From Aspidiotus rigidus (taxonomy: Eukaryota > Arthropoda > Insecta > Hemiptera > Diaspididae): a stretch of DNA of 64,000 nt. The notes below the pieces were generated by a model. The model had not been told where the DNA came from. It was given only the letters and a program-made list of their open reading frames with translations, and made no database searches. Below are positions 18,741 through 29,114 of the stretch, piece after piece. Made by a program: the position numbers and the translations under genes. Location of the stretch: NCBI GenBank assembly GCA_035079385.1, contig JAVHKY010000063.1, positions 310,001 through 374,000 on the forward strand, read 5' to 3'. The first letter of the stretch is position 1, and every line of letters starts with the position of its first letter.

Positions 18741-18865
18741 GTTCAATATTTTTTAATTTTGTGGAACTAATGTTATGGAATCGTGCACAATATAGTTTAT
18801 TGCGCCCGATTTGTTCAATCAGTAAGCGATCATCTTCAGACGAGAACAGAAACTGAATAAAATGA
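18741..18865 (-). mobile_element. PLE 3'-end fragment, minus orientation
   Basis: On the minus strand CTGAAGATGATCGCTTACTG is followed by ATCGGGCGCAATAAAC, the layout of Penelope-type terminal sequence with a decayed hammerhead core (GAACAAATC where GAAACGTC is expected). It lies head-on to the PLE coding scrap immediately to the right, so either two insertions or an inversion produced the pair. Confidence 0.5.
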
Positions 18866-18884
18866 TCCGATCTTTCTTAAGAAC

Positions 18885-19110
18885 GAATGCGGAGAGTCGG
18901 CGGCGACTGGGAGAAAACTTGAAATACGTCTTCTGAAACATCTGAAAGCTGTCACCAAGAATAAGCCCGATGATTCAGCCTTTGTTGCTCACCTCCTAGA
19001 GACTGAGCACTTGTTCGATAGAGACAAAGATCTTGGCTTCCTTCACTGGGAGAATAGAGGAAAAAGACTCAACGCCCCCAAAAAGTTTGAAATTATAAGA
19101 ACAAAATATT
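18885..19110 (+). mobile_element. PLE C-terminal (GIY-YIG) fragment
   Basis: One open frame encodes ECGES, TGRKLEIRLLKHLKA, KPDDSAFVAHLLETEHLFD and FLHWENRGKRLNAPKKFEII. This is the end of a Penelope-type GIY-YIG domain and its C-terminal tail. The YIGE core between ECGES and TGRKLEIR is deleted. No reverse transcriptase is attached. A relic from a family different from the PLE at 649-2914. Confidence 0.72.
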
Positions 19111-19872
19111 TGTCATCTTCAAGTTATATTGCTGAAACTTGGTACTTGTAGGTTACTTATGTTTTATTTTGTTTCGTCATGTTCATGTTTCAGAATTTTA
19201 CCGCTGCTCTTCAGTCGGTATTGTATACTTTTCTTTTCTTTCATTCCATTTTAGGACAGTCAAATTAGGATCTGAAGTGGAAGTAATTCCTAATAAACTG
19301 ATTTTTAGAATAAATGTTTCATAAGTGGTCCCAAATAACGTGTTGAAATTCCGAGCCATTCCCCCATGTGCTGAGGAAAAGAATGTAACATTTTGCAGTT
19401 TTTCCTTTGTACCTCGTTTTATACGCATTTTATCAAAATATGTTTCAGATAGACGTGTAGCCCACAAAATTTTCTACCAAAAACGTTCTTATGACTTTCC
19501 TCATAAAGGAATAGGTGGCGAAATGACAAACGCTGAATATCAGTACAATATTTTGTTAGTACACTATAAAAATGTAGCGGCGCGCTAGGCGTGACGTCAC
19601 TCACTGATGGACGCGTGACACTTCCAATTACCATCGGCTAATGATGGTATAATAATTTTAATGATATTAGTAATGAACACTCCCAGCCAGCAGGAAAAGC
19701 TGCAAAATGTGATCTTCTCTCCCTGTGGATCAGTCAGCACAAGGAGCGGGGATACTGAATTTCAGTATGTGATATAGGACCACTTATTTTATGAAGCATT
19801 TATACTAAAAATCAGCTTATTAGGAATTAATTCCACAAGTCGATCTTTTTTCAGCCTTATTTGACTTGACTA
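19111..19872. other. Non-coding spacer
   Basis: No gene supported. The frame 19325-19588 has no recognisable domain. A CpG-rich patch (GGCGCGCTAGGCGTGACGTC) is at 19577-19596. Confidence 0.5.
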
Positions 19873-20289
19873 CAGTAAGAGTCGCTTATTAAAAACGTGG
19901 ATAATAGATACAATCGGTTTGTAAAAACAAAATGCCTCGAAACGGACCGGCTGTATCTTGATACATGAAAAAATTATCGCTTCGTAGAAACGACTTATCG
20001 TTTATTAGGTACAAGTTTCAACAAAAACAGTGAGTTTTAGTCATAAATGGTCAGTAAATAAATGTTTATCAGAACGTTTCATTCAGATGACAAGCTGCCG
20101 AAGCTGAGTTTGAGAGATGCTGCAGCGAAGTTAAACATTCCTCGGTGCCATTCTAGTGTGCGCTCTATCTCTGACAATACCGTAAGGTTGTTAGCGTAAC
20201 CCAGGAGACACCACGAGGAGGTCATCTTACAAGTCTCCCAAAAATAAATTCTCGATGAGGTATCGTCCAAAATGTGGTCTATATTATGC

Positions 20290-21065
20290 TATATTATGTG
20301 TATGTTGTCCGGATATCTTCTAAGAAGGCAAGGAAAAGGTCTTCTGCATTTCGCCGCCACATCTTCCAGCAGTAGAAGTTCAAGTGCGACTGAAGCGCAT
20401 GAAGAGGAACACCTCTCTTCTTCTTCATTATCGACACTTTAGCGTCCAACCATGAACGTTCCACGGCTTGCGTATGCGCACCTGTGTCCGGGTCAACATA
20501 GTTCTCTTGATGATTGACAGTGAAATGGCGGAAACCCTCGGCTTGCAAACAGCGGTACGCTGGCCATTCGTCGGAATGTATGTGAGACCCTCGCTGACAC
20601 TCCCGCTTAATAATTGGAAGGAGAGTCTGTTGAACTACGAGATAGCGCAGTCGCGCCCTTGCCGAAGGCCGAAGACCCACGGCCCATAAATTCTGGCGCC
20701 ATGATTCCGGTTATTCTGAACGTTGGCGTCGTCGTCTTCGCTGTCTGGGGGCACGTCTTCTGTTAGTATGCGACCGCGATTGTACTTTCGCTTCTCAGCG
20801 AAACGGGCTTCATTAATTTGGACCGGTTCTTCGTCAGTGCCAACCATTTTCGTTTTCTTCTCAAGCACAGCGGTGCAAATCTCTCAGGTAATACTGCCGA
20901 CGGACTTGTCAGGGTGAAATTGCATTTGACCCTACCGTTAAGGTCTGTATAATGAAAGAAGGCGTTGCCTTCACGCACCGACCGGGTTGTTTGGCAGCTC
21001 CTCTTGGGACAACGAAGAATTGGAATCCATTCGCCGCTGCGATTCTTCCGTCGCTTTTCGCTCAT
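20290..21065 (-). pseudogene. Merlin (IS1595/ISXO2-like) transposase, internally deleted
   Basis: Minus-strand segments match the DDE fold of the Merlin superfamily. N-terminal: LRCPKRSC and SVREGNAFFHYTDLNGRVKC (about 21020-20930). Then an internal gap, VLEKKTKMVGTDEEPVQINEARF (about 20870-20802) and KRKYNRGR. After a frame break come WVFGLRQGR, HIHSDEWPAYRCL (second Asp) and TVNHQENYVDPDTGAHTQAV with ERSW (catalytic Glu near 20455), ending at about 20294. The first catalytic position reads INEARF, where the family has IDE, so Asp is replaced by Asn. It is inactive. Its terminal repeats and 8-9 bp duplications could not be identified. It lies within the Tigger element. Confidence 0.82.
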
Positions 21066-21527
21066 ATGTGAGCCACATTTGTGATGGGGATCGTGGTCGT
21101 CAACACCTCCAAGTAACAGATTTTCGCGCAGAAAGAAGCGACAACATTTACATGAAAGTCTTTAAGAAGCATATATTCTATATAGTTAACACATCACCAA
21201 AGAATGAATGGTGTGTACCAAGGAAGTTCCTAATGATAGGCACTACCAATTTTAAGCATGAGTAGGAATTCGAGAATAGGTGTACATGCGCGTATAACTG
21301 CCTAACCAGTGCTTCAGAAGGCGCTTATGCAAGTAGAACACAGCTTTACGGTAGAACACACACTAGAATAGAAAAATCGTGGTAGAACGTACACTAGAAT
21401 GGCACCCATTTCTCATTCTCATTCTCATTTAAATAAGATTTTAAAAGACTGTTTGAATATCAAGCAAACCCCATTGGAAACTGAAAGTGTCGATTGAAGA
21501 AGAAAACAAGGTGGTAAAGATGAACTT

Positions 21528-22785
21528 GTGGAAATCGCTCTCAAGAAATGGTTCACGAAAGTTAGAGAAAGGGATGCTAAAGTGAATGGACCGATTTTAC
21601 GTGATAAAGCAAAGAAATTGGCTACAAAATTAGGAAAGCATGATTTTATAGGAACAGAAGCCTATATAGTTCCAGCGTTAGAAAAAGAGGGAAAATATTT
21701 CTTTCGGAAAAGCACAAAGAGAACAGGGAGATGCTGATACGGAAGCCGCGTCAACATATCTCTCAACACAATGACCTCAATTGAAAGCCCAATACTCCCC
21801 TGAATGCATCTTCAATGCTGACGAGACGGGGCTCTATTTTAGAGCTCTTCCTGGTGACACCGTACCATTTGAAGAATAAAAAAGCCAAAGGATCCAAGGC
21901 AAGTAAAGAACGACTTATCATTCTGTGCTATCTTAATGGCGACATGGAAAAATTGTTGGTGATAGGTAAAAGTGTTAAACCTAGATGTTTGAAGGGAATA
22001 AAAACGTTACCAGTTGACTACAAAGCCAATTCAAAGGCTTGGATGAGGAGTGCAATTTTTGAAGAGTGGCTCACCAAGTGGGATAAAAAACTGAAGAAAG
22101 ACACGTTACTGCTTGTTGACAACTGCCCAGGGCATACAATGAAAGTTACATTGAAGCATTTAAATGTTGTCTTTCTACCAGCGAATACAACTTCAATTGT
22201 TCAGCCGTGCGATCAGGGTATCATAAACATTTTCAAAGGCTTTTATAAGACGGAAATGAGGAGGAGGGTAATCAGAATCATTGATGCTGGATTAGACGAT
22301 CCCTCAATTTCATTACAGGCCAACGATATTGCAAAGAAAGTGACCGTTCTTGAGGCTCTTCACTCGGCTAATGAAGCGTGGAATAAAGTGAGTGCGGAAA
22401 TTATCCGAAACTGTTTTCGTCATGGTGGCTTCAGCGCAACAGAGGAAGAAACAGTAGCCTGCGTACTTGAATAACCAAGTGATCTGTCTCAAGAAGATTA
22501 TGAAATTTGGTTAACAAATGATGCAGACCTACAAGTTGCAATGAATTGCTTCGAGCTAATGATGAAAACTCAGCTGATCCCGTCTCTGAAGATGAAACGG
22601 AAGGTAAAGACCCACCCCCATCAAATAAATACATTATCAACGCGCTTGCAGTTCTCCGAAGGGCTGTTCAGCATCGAGCGGATAGCACATTCTTCAATCA
22701 ACATTACTCATATGAACGTGAATTAATGATCAAGTTGGTAGACGATGGAGAGAAACAAACGACTATGGATAAATTTTTTCACTAA
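21528..22785 (+). pseudogene. Tigger/pogo transposase, frameshifted
   Basis: Three consecutive frames cover one transposase: HTH/CENP-B-like residues at 21528-21737, the catalytic core at 21811-22474, and the C-terminal tail to the stop at 22783-22785. All three catalytic aspartates of the DDD-type triad are still present (ADETG, LLVDN, PCDQG), so loss of function comes from the frame breaks. The family cuts and pastes at TA sites in the nucleus. Confidence 0.85.
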
Positions 22786-22914
22786 ATTCGTACTGTAATA
22801 TTACATGTGAATTTTTTTTTTTTTTTCCTTGCAAACCGCTTTTTAGAAACAATCGGTTAATAGAAACAAATTAATTTTGTCCCACCGTGTATTTGATAAG
22901 CCACTTTTACTGTA

Positions 22915-25900
22915 TTTAGTTCCTGTTCTTGTTTGAAGATGATAGCTTACCAATCAAAACCCACAATAAACTGTATTTTATACGATTCTACAACATTTAT
23001 CTCGCAGGCTCGTAGATAAAAAATCACTTTCCAATTTTAAGAAAACAAGAAAATAAAAATAAAGAGAAGGGCGAAAATTAAAATTGTCAAGTTTTTAATT
23101 TCTTAAAAAAAACGCTCTACTTCGCGTATACGTCAATCTCTTATGTGACATTTAGTAGAAATACGAAGGATCTACTCTAGCTCGTTGTACCCTCGAGCGC
23201 TTGACAGATATGTAAAATATTGTGGTCAATATTTGTAACAATTATTCTTTTTGCGATCACATACGTATTGTATACCTTCCCTTGACGCTAGAAGTTACAC
23301 TCGTAAAGGACTTCGGAAGATAAAAAAGAAACAGAGCAGAGAGGAACGCTGTGTACAAGGAAAAAGATTGTGAAAATAACAAACTAGCACAAAACAGCTG
23401 TTAACACTCTGAATTATGTTGACAAAATGCCAGGCGTCCGGACGTTGTGCCAGATGGCGAAGAAGACGCCAACGAGGCGCCTTTCGGTGTTAAATTTGTC
23501 ATTGCCCGCATCGAGTACACATATACTTTTCTATTTTGTCGCAACTCCTCCCCGTTCGAAAGTTGAAAGTCATTTCAGCGTTCGATGATCGTCTATATCG
23601 TACAGCCAGTATACCCATACATTCTTTTTGTACACCGTTTGATACTTTTCTGAGAGACACGCGTGAAAAGAATACGACACTTTTGTTCGAGCCAAAAAAA
23701 AAAAAAAAAAAAAAAAAAGAACACGAAAGGCATTCCGCGTATACCGTAAATTCATTCGCATACCGATAGATGAAACAAGTTTTTCGTCTACGGGAGCGAA
23801 AAACATCGTTTCCAAATGTCGATGTCGTACTTTTCTGGTTTACGCGCGGCCTACCACTTCACGAAGGTTTAGAAGATCGTGAGTGGTCCGCTTTACTCAC
23901 CGCATTACTCGCCAGCCGCATCGCCAAACCTACGACGACGAAGTTGTTGTTGAAAAAAATCTCCGCCAGTCGTGTAGACGGAAATGATTATTTCGAGACA
24001 AAATAGTTGGCTTTAAATCAACATCGATATTACGATTCCATCATCAGGCTCGGGGTCGGTATCACGTGTAGTAATAAATTTATTCTTCGGTAATTCTTTT
24101 TTCATAGTCTTCTCATTTTCATGTCATTTGTCATCAGTTACGTAAATCGCACTACAGTCTACTGTATACGTGACGATTACAAAGATCGTTGGCTTTCGTT
24201 CGACTCGACAAGCAAAAATGTTTGAAATCGCCAGTCTAGAAACAGAATCTGGTAGATACTACCTTATCGCAGATTCCAACTTACTCTTGGTCCTGAAAGA
24301 TAGGGTTTACGGGAAAAAAAAAAAAATGATAAAATCTTCTCCTCCCTTCCGCAGAAGGATACATAGATGTTCGGTCCTCCGACCGCGAGCGTGACAGTGA
24401 TACTTACTGGGATGAAGAGAATGAAGGACCTGGAAAAATTCTTATAGCTGTTCACCTAATCTGATCCATGAACAATATACACGAGTATATAAGTGTAAAT
24501 CCAGTGGCGCTGATTTAAATAAAGTGGTGTAGTTCGTATTTTTGCTACATAATTATTTTTCGTCGCATAACAACCATATTCATCGAGTAGGTAGTATAAG
24601 ACAAAACCTATACACAGTGGTACTCATACAATCCTGCACATTCACGCACACAAGTACACAAGCCGTCACACTGTATACATGATTTCGTATTCTTATATTT
24701 TTTAACCGAATTTCCGTTGTTTTTCAACACGTTGGTACTGAGGTTGCAACTGAAGCCGCGGCAAAATTGTTTGTGGATGTCACCACGTCATGTCACCTCA
24801 TTACAACAAGTGCGCGCGATATAGAGTTGAGAAGTTTTCCATTATTGAACTGCTGTAGTGGCGCCCTACATCCGAGGGTGGTCGTCCTCAAATTTAGGGT
24901 TATTTCAAAATCACATCTGTTTTCAACCTGTCATATATTCTAACGCGTTCAAGTACCGTGCACCGATTATTCTTTACATCCGACACGCCGCTATCTTGAC
25001 CGAAATCTTTCTTTCGGTCGTGTCAATTTTCGGAAAACGTGTAGGTATTTTCTGTTTGTGTGTGAAATGACGACTATCCGCTTTCATATTCTTCATATCG
25101 CGAAACCTGTCATCCACCGTCAGCTAATTGACTGTTTTCGCTTTGCGCCCTCATTTCAGCCTTACACCTTATATACCATGCGTCTTTTGCACCCTCTTCT
25201 ACTTCAGACCATCGTCCTCCGCGATTGTCCATCCGCATTCTGAAGATAGCGATTACATGCAATACCTCTTTGTCCTCGCGGCTATACAAAGAATTCCATC
25301 GATTATGATCGATAAATGGGAAAATTGTGTATACAGTACCTGTCTACCATTATACAGACGAGGAAGATAATCTGTTATTGGTATTAAACAACATTTTTCG
25401 GTGGCATTATCCTGGGTATTGGTTTGAAATGAAATCGCCTGCAACTGCACGCGGACGCCGCGAGGTGACCGCTAATAATACTGAAGATTAATATAATACC
25501 TACCTGATGAGTGAAACAACGAACGAAATTCTTCATTTCTCATACCTAAATAGTGCACACTTTATAATGCTGTTGGCAACTTACGAGCTCACCTATGTTT
25601 CTCTTCTCGAATTAATAGAATATCCAATTGATTCTGGGAAAACAAAAAGAAAAAAAAAACACCTTCAGCTTCCTCATCGTAAGATAGCATGACGAACAAA
25701 TTTTTTACTATATTCTCCCGAGGGTTTTTTTTTCTAAAAATATTTCAGATATCCAAGTACAATACGCTTCTGTTCCCACGCTTTGTATACACGCTCATTC
25801 CGCCATAACTACGGCTACTGTTTTATCGTTTTTCAAAATCCTAAGGGGCAGTACATATTATTCAAGGATTGAAAGCGTGGTCATCGAACCCTTGTTCATC

Positions 25901-26284
25901 AATAATTCACATTCGTGTCCGGAAATTCGACGAATACATCCATTGAATGGTCGCTAGCGAGAAAATTTCAAACCTTAACCTTCATACACCTCATCAACAT
26001 CAATATTATCATAATGTATTTCAAGACATCTAAATGTCATCAATATTATTAAAATATTCAATAAACATAGCTGCGAAGTATACGCTTTAGTTTTCTGTTG
26101 CTGAACTTTCCAAACTTTTGTACAGTACAGAACATTATCTTACGATTTAGCAACTTAAAATGAAAAATTTGCTACTTGTGCGTACACTCAACTTATTCTC
26201 GCCTCGCTCAAAAAAATATTTTGGGAAAACATACTGCACATTTTCACCAAGAAATTCGGACGTTTTTAATACGATGAAAAATTT
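22915..26284. other. Non-coding stretch
   Basis: No gene supported. Has an A25 run at 23694-23718 and an A12 run near 24315. Several short frames (23536-24006, 24170-24394, 24858-25370) lack recognisable domains. CpG-rich patches occur near 23900-23960 and 24800-24870. Confidence 0.45.
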
Positions 26285-26419
26285 GTGACCCCCATCCACA
26301 GAAACCCGCCTTAGTGTTCAATTACAATCAGGAAAAAAGGAATCTTCCTTCCTCTGTAAAAGATCCTTTTCTCCTGATCGATATTCAACGCTAAGGCGGG
26401 TTTCTGTAGACGGGGTCAC
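26285..26419. repeat. Hairpin-forming inverted repeat, 135 bp
   Basis: Arms of about 58-60 nt (26285-26344 and 26362-26419) start GTGACCCC and share CAGAAACCCGCCTTAG, with a 17-nt spacer. The arms pair with a few mismatches. It could be a small foldback MITE or the template of a long hairpin RNA. The duplication at its flanks is not clear. Confidence 0.8.
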
Positions 26420-26853
26420 AATTACTTGGATTTTTAAAAGAGCTCGCCTAAATAGGAAGCTGTTAGTTACAGCAACTCGACGACCGGGCTAGAAAAAGCG
26501 ACGCACTGAGAGAGAAGGAAGGAGAGACTATGAGAAAACGCATTGATTTTGCTCTTTCTTGTAAGGTTCAAATGTGAGACTTCTTGCGTTCCTATAGTGC
26601 GGTCGGCAGAACTACTCGTACTCCATTTTTGTTAAGCTTTTGTGTTCATATGCTAATTTTACAATTTTTTCATGAGTTGAACATTACCATTGGCTCTTTA
26701 TTTCTCGGAAGGTCCATTAATCAAGAGTCTTTTCTATATTGAATTGTACTTTTCGTCAGTGATAAAAATATAAAAACGATGAAATCACGTGTTGATTGTT
26801 TCCACTACGCCACGGTATCATGATCCAATCCACAGCCTAGATTCTAACCAGAA

Positions 26854-27812
26854 TATATTAAATTAGCCGAAGACACTCGCGAAAAATATTTAATTAAAGT
26901 GGAAATCACAAAAGGGGTAACCAAAATAAACATTAAAATGAAATAAAACAAAATAAAACAAAAAGGTAAATTTATAATTCTGATACGACGAGAACACTAC
27001 ATGTTTCGGACCGATGCGGACCTCTTCAGGTGTGTACTGACGATGAAGAAGAAGGTAGTTAGAACCGTATTAAACGCAGTTAGAGCAGGATGAGTCAGTA
27101 TGATAACGAAGAAAAGAATTAAAATGGACAGCGTCGAGGTTGTTGAGCAGGCTGTAACCGGAGAGACGGGAGTGATTAAGAGTTTTCATGGTATAATACT
27201 CCTCCAATCTGTTCACCCAGTTACCCTTTTTGCATCGATACAACATCGTGGCACGAACATCACCGAAGGGGTGGGCTTTCTTGAAGCAATGGCGAGCCAT
27301 AGCAGAGCTATCGTCGGTAGTCTGTGTGGGTGTAATATTTTGGGCGCGTAGCTTGACCAATTTGTTGAAATGTCTGCGATGCTCGATGAATCTTGCTGAC
27401 AGGGTTCTGCCCGTCTGGCCAATGTACGAGTCCCCGCATTTGCAAGTCAGACGGTAGATCCCGGAGGCCTCCATTGCCGGTATCGGGTCCTTTAAGGCCG
27501 AAAGATCGCGGACCCTGGTAACAGGGTAGAAACCTATCTTGTATCCAGCTCGGCGGAGCTCCTTAGCGAGCCGGTCGGAGGCACAACCTAGATACGGTAT
27601 ACGTAGCCATTTAGCTCTAGGTTCAGTTATTGAAGGAGAGGGAGGAGGAGCTGGAAGATTGCAAAAATGTGAGGAGGCGAACTCACCAAATCCAAGGTTA
27701 GAGCGAGAGTGTTCCAGCGAACGGCGTAGGGAGATCTTCCTGATGAGGGAACTGATATCCACATTTAACCCGTTTCTTGTTGCAACAGCTTGGATAATCT
27801 CTGTTTATTTCT
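26854..27812 (-). mobile_element. 5'-truncated Penelope-like element with 16-bp target duplications
   Basis: The minus strand encodes the C-terminal part of a PLE protein (27070-27762, 230 residues): a linker (KWLRIPYLGCASDRLAKELR), then the GIY-YIG domain with SGIYRLTCKCGDSYIGQTGR and RFIEHRRHF, and a tail ending at the stop near 27070. GIY, YIG and the Arg/His residues expected of the nuclease are intact. No reverse transcriptase remains. TAGATTCTAACCAGAA is repeated exactly at 26838-26853 and 27813-27828, so borders are defined. The 3' untranslated part holds a hammerhead-like motif (26994-27034). The open frame and exact duplications suggest it is younger than the other copies. Confidence 0.92.
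26994..27034 (-). ncRNA. Hammerhead-ribozyme-like motif in the PLE tail
   Basis: On the minus strand CTGAAGA is followed by a 15-nt stem-loop (GGTCCGCATCGGTCC, five pairs with one U-U mismatch) and GAAAC. Stem I pairs CACA before the core with GTGT after it (four pairs). The expected cleavage is after GTA at 26998. Stem III is minimal (C-G closing AT), as reported for hammerheads in Penelope-like elements. Activity is inferred, not shown. Confidence 0.68.
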
Positions 27813-27828
27813 TAGATTCTAACCAGAA

Positions 27829-28666
27829 CGAAGAAAGTGAAGTGAAAATAATTACGAAGTGGGTCTATTTATTCAAACTAATTGGTGGGCTATATTAATA
27901 TCGCAGTAAAGACTATTTCTCTTTCGCTAATTACCTATAGTCGATGATTTACAACCAACAATTCGTGAATTTCGTTAATAAATATGTCGCTGTGTGTTTC
28001 TTGAATGTGTATAGGGCAAGCGACTCAGCAAGCATGTCGTTCGTTCAAAGCGACCGAAATGTTTCCGAATATTTTTCTTTCGGTGGTAAATAGGAAACCA
28101 TGAGAACCTACAAAACAGTATCTGCGTGATAATTATTTCCTCCAAGTACACACGAACAAGAATAGTGTTAAACTGGGTTACCAACCATAGATCATAGAAG
28201 TAAATTAGATTGTATCCTAAGACGTAAAGTTCTAGATTAACGTATAGAAAATATGTGCACCGTGTAGTAAGAGATAGAAGTGACAAGTTTTAGCTTAGCT
28301 TTACGTTAGCCGTAGTGTTAGCCGACTTTTTTGGACATGTGTTAGCTAGCCAATGAATTTTTCCAAATTTGGGAATATCCGAGTAGAACCGCGAATGAAT
28401 GCAGAAGGAAGTACAAGTTGGATTTCGTGTAGCTGCGACTGTTAGATTCGACTCGCCCTTGAAAGAAGCTGCGCATGTCAACATTCGATCTACTCGTGAC
28501 CTTTTAGAAATCGCCAAGAGTATATGGAAAATCTAGAAATAAGTTCATATGGGTGTATAACTGTAGATGACATCGCATAAAATTTCATATTTAAAAAAAT
28601 TTTAATTTTTTCCCAGGCATTTGTGTATGTCTCCACAGCTTTCTCGCGGTGCGCCGATCGAACGTT
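27829..28666. other. Non-coding stretch
   Basis: No gene supported. Minus-strand frames at 27975-28286 and 28290-28681 have no recognisable domain. Confidence 0.5.
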
Positions 28667-29114
28667 AATTCTGCCGTACAAAGTTGAATTGACGTATATC
28701 CAAATCGACGATCGAGAAGAAGTTCCATTTTCTTAAAATAAGATTAATACGGCTAATTGAGACGTAAATATGCGTTACTAAGAAGATTATTCGATGAGAA
28801 ATCCAATTATCATACTGGTTTTCCGATACAAGCATACCTCGTCTAATATTGGCGTTTTTGGATCGTAGTTTTGATATACGTCAAAATTTTGACGTACATC
28901 CAACGTTCATTTCAACACAATTCAGAGTAGAGGGTTCATCCTACGTGAAAGAAAGCTCCAATTTCCTAGATCTAAATTTTTCCCTGCTATTCCATCAATG
29001 AAGTGATAGTAGTGTGTTAACACGATTCATACACTCGCACCAATCGTACGAAAGATACAGTTTGCCTGATCGTCGATTTGGATGTACGTCAATTTAACTT
29101 TGTACGGCAGAATT
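28667..29114. mobile_element. Terminal-inverted-repeat element, 448 bp, unclassified
   Basis: Inverted ends of about 45 bp read AATTCTGCCGTACAAAGTT and continue through GACGTAYATCCAAATCGACG. TTGACGT/ACGTCAA motifs recur inside, including the palindrome ACGTCAAAATTTTGACGT near 28880. No coding capacity. The target duplication is ambiguous (TTAA at left, TTGA at right), so the superfamily is not assigned. Confidence 0.78.

Larger units (their letters stand above)
19873..22912 (+). mobile_element. Tigger/pogo DNA transposon, 3.04 kb, with nested Merlin remnant
   Basis: The left end reads CAGTAAGAGTCGCTTATTAA and the right end is the reverse complement of CAGTAAAAGTGGCTTATCAA; both are flanked by TA (19871-19872, 22913-22914). 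The coding part at about 21528-22785 encodes a CENP-B-type HTH segment (LKKWFTKVRERDAKVNGPIL) and a DDE_1 catalytic domain: FNADETGLYF (first Asp, near 21811), LLLVDNCPGH (second), PCDQGIINIF (third). The C-terminus, QTTMDKFF at 22759-22782, fits a PCNA-binding PIP box, known for pogo transposase. Frameshifts near 21735 and 21870 and a stop at 22472-22474 inactivate it. The N-terminal part is separated from the rest by the Merlin remnant at 20290-21065; a weak HTH-like piece (KLSLRDAAAKLNIPR) sits near 20099-20143. Confidence 0.9.

Noticed and set aside
27539..27898. Plus-strand 119-codon frame
   Set aside because: Antisense shadow of the GIY-YIG element and its flank.
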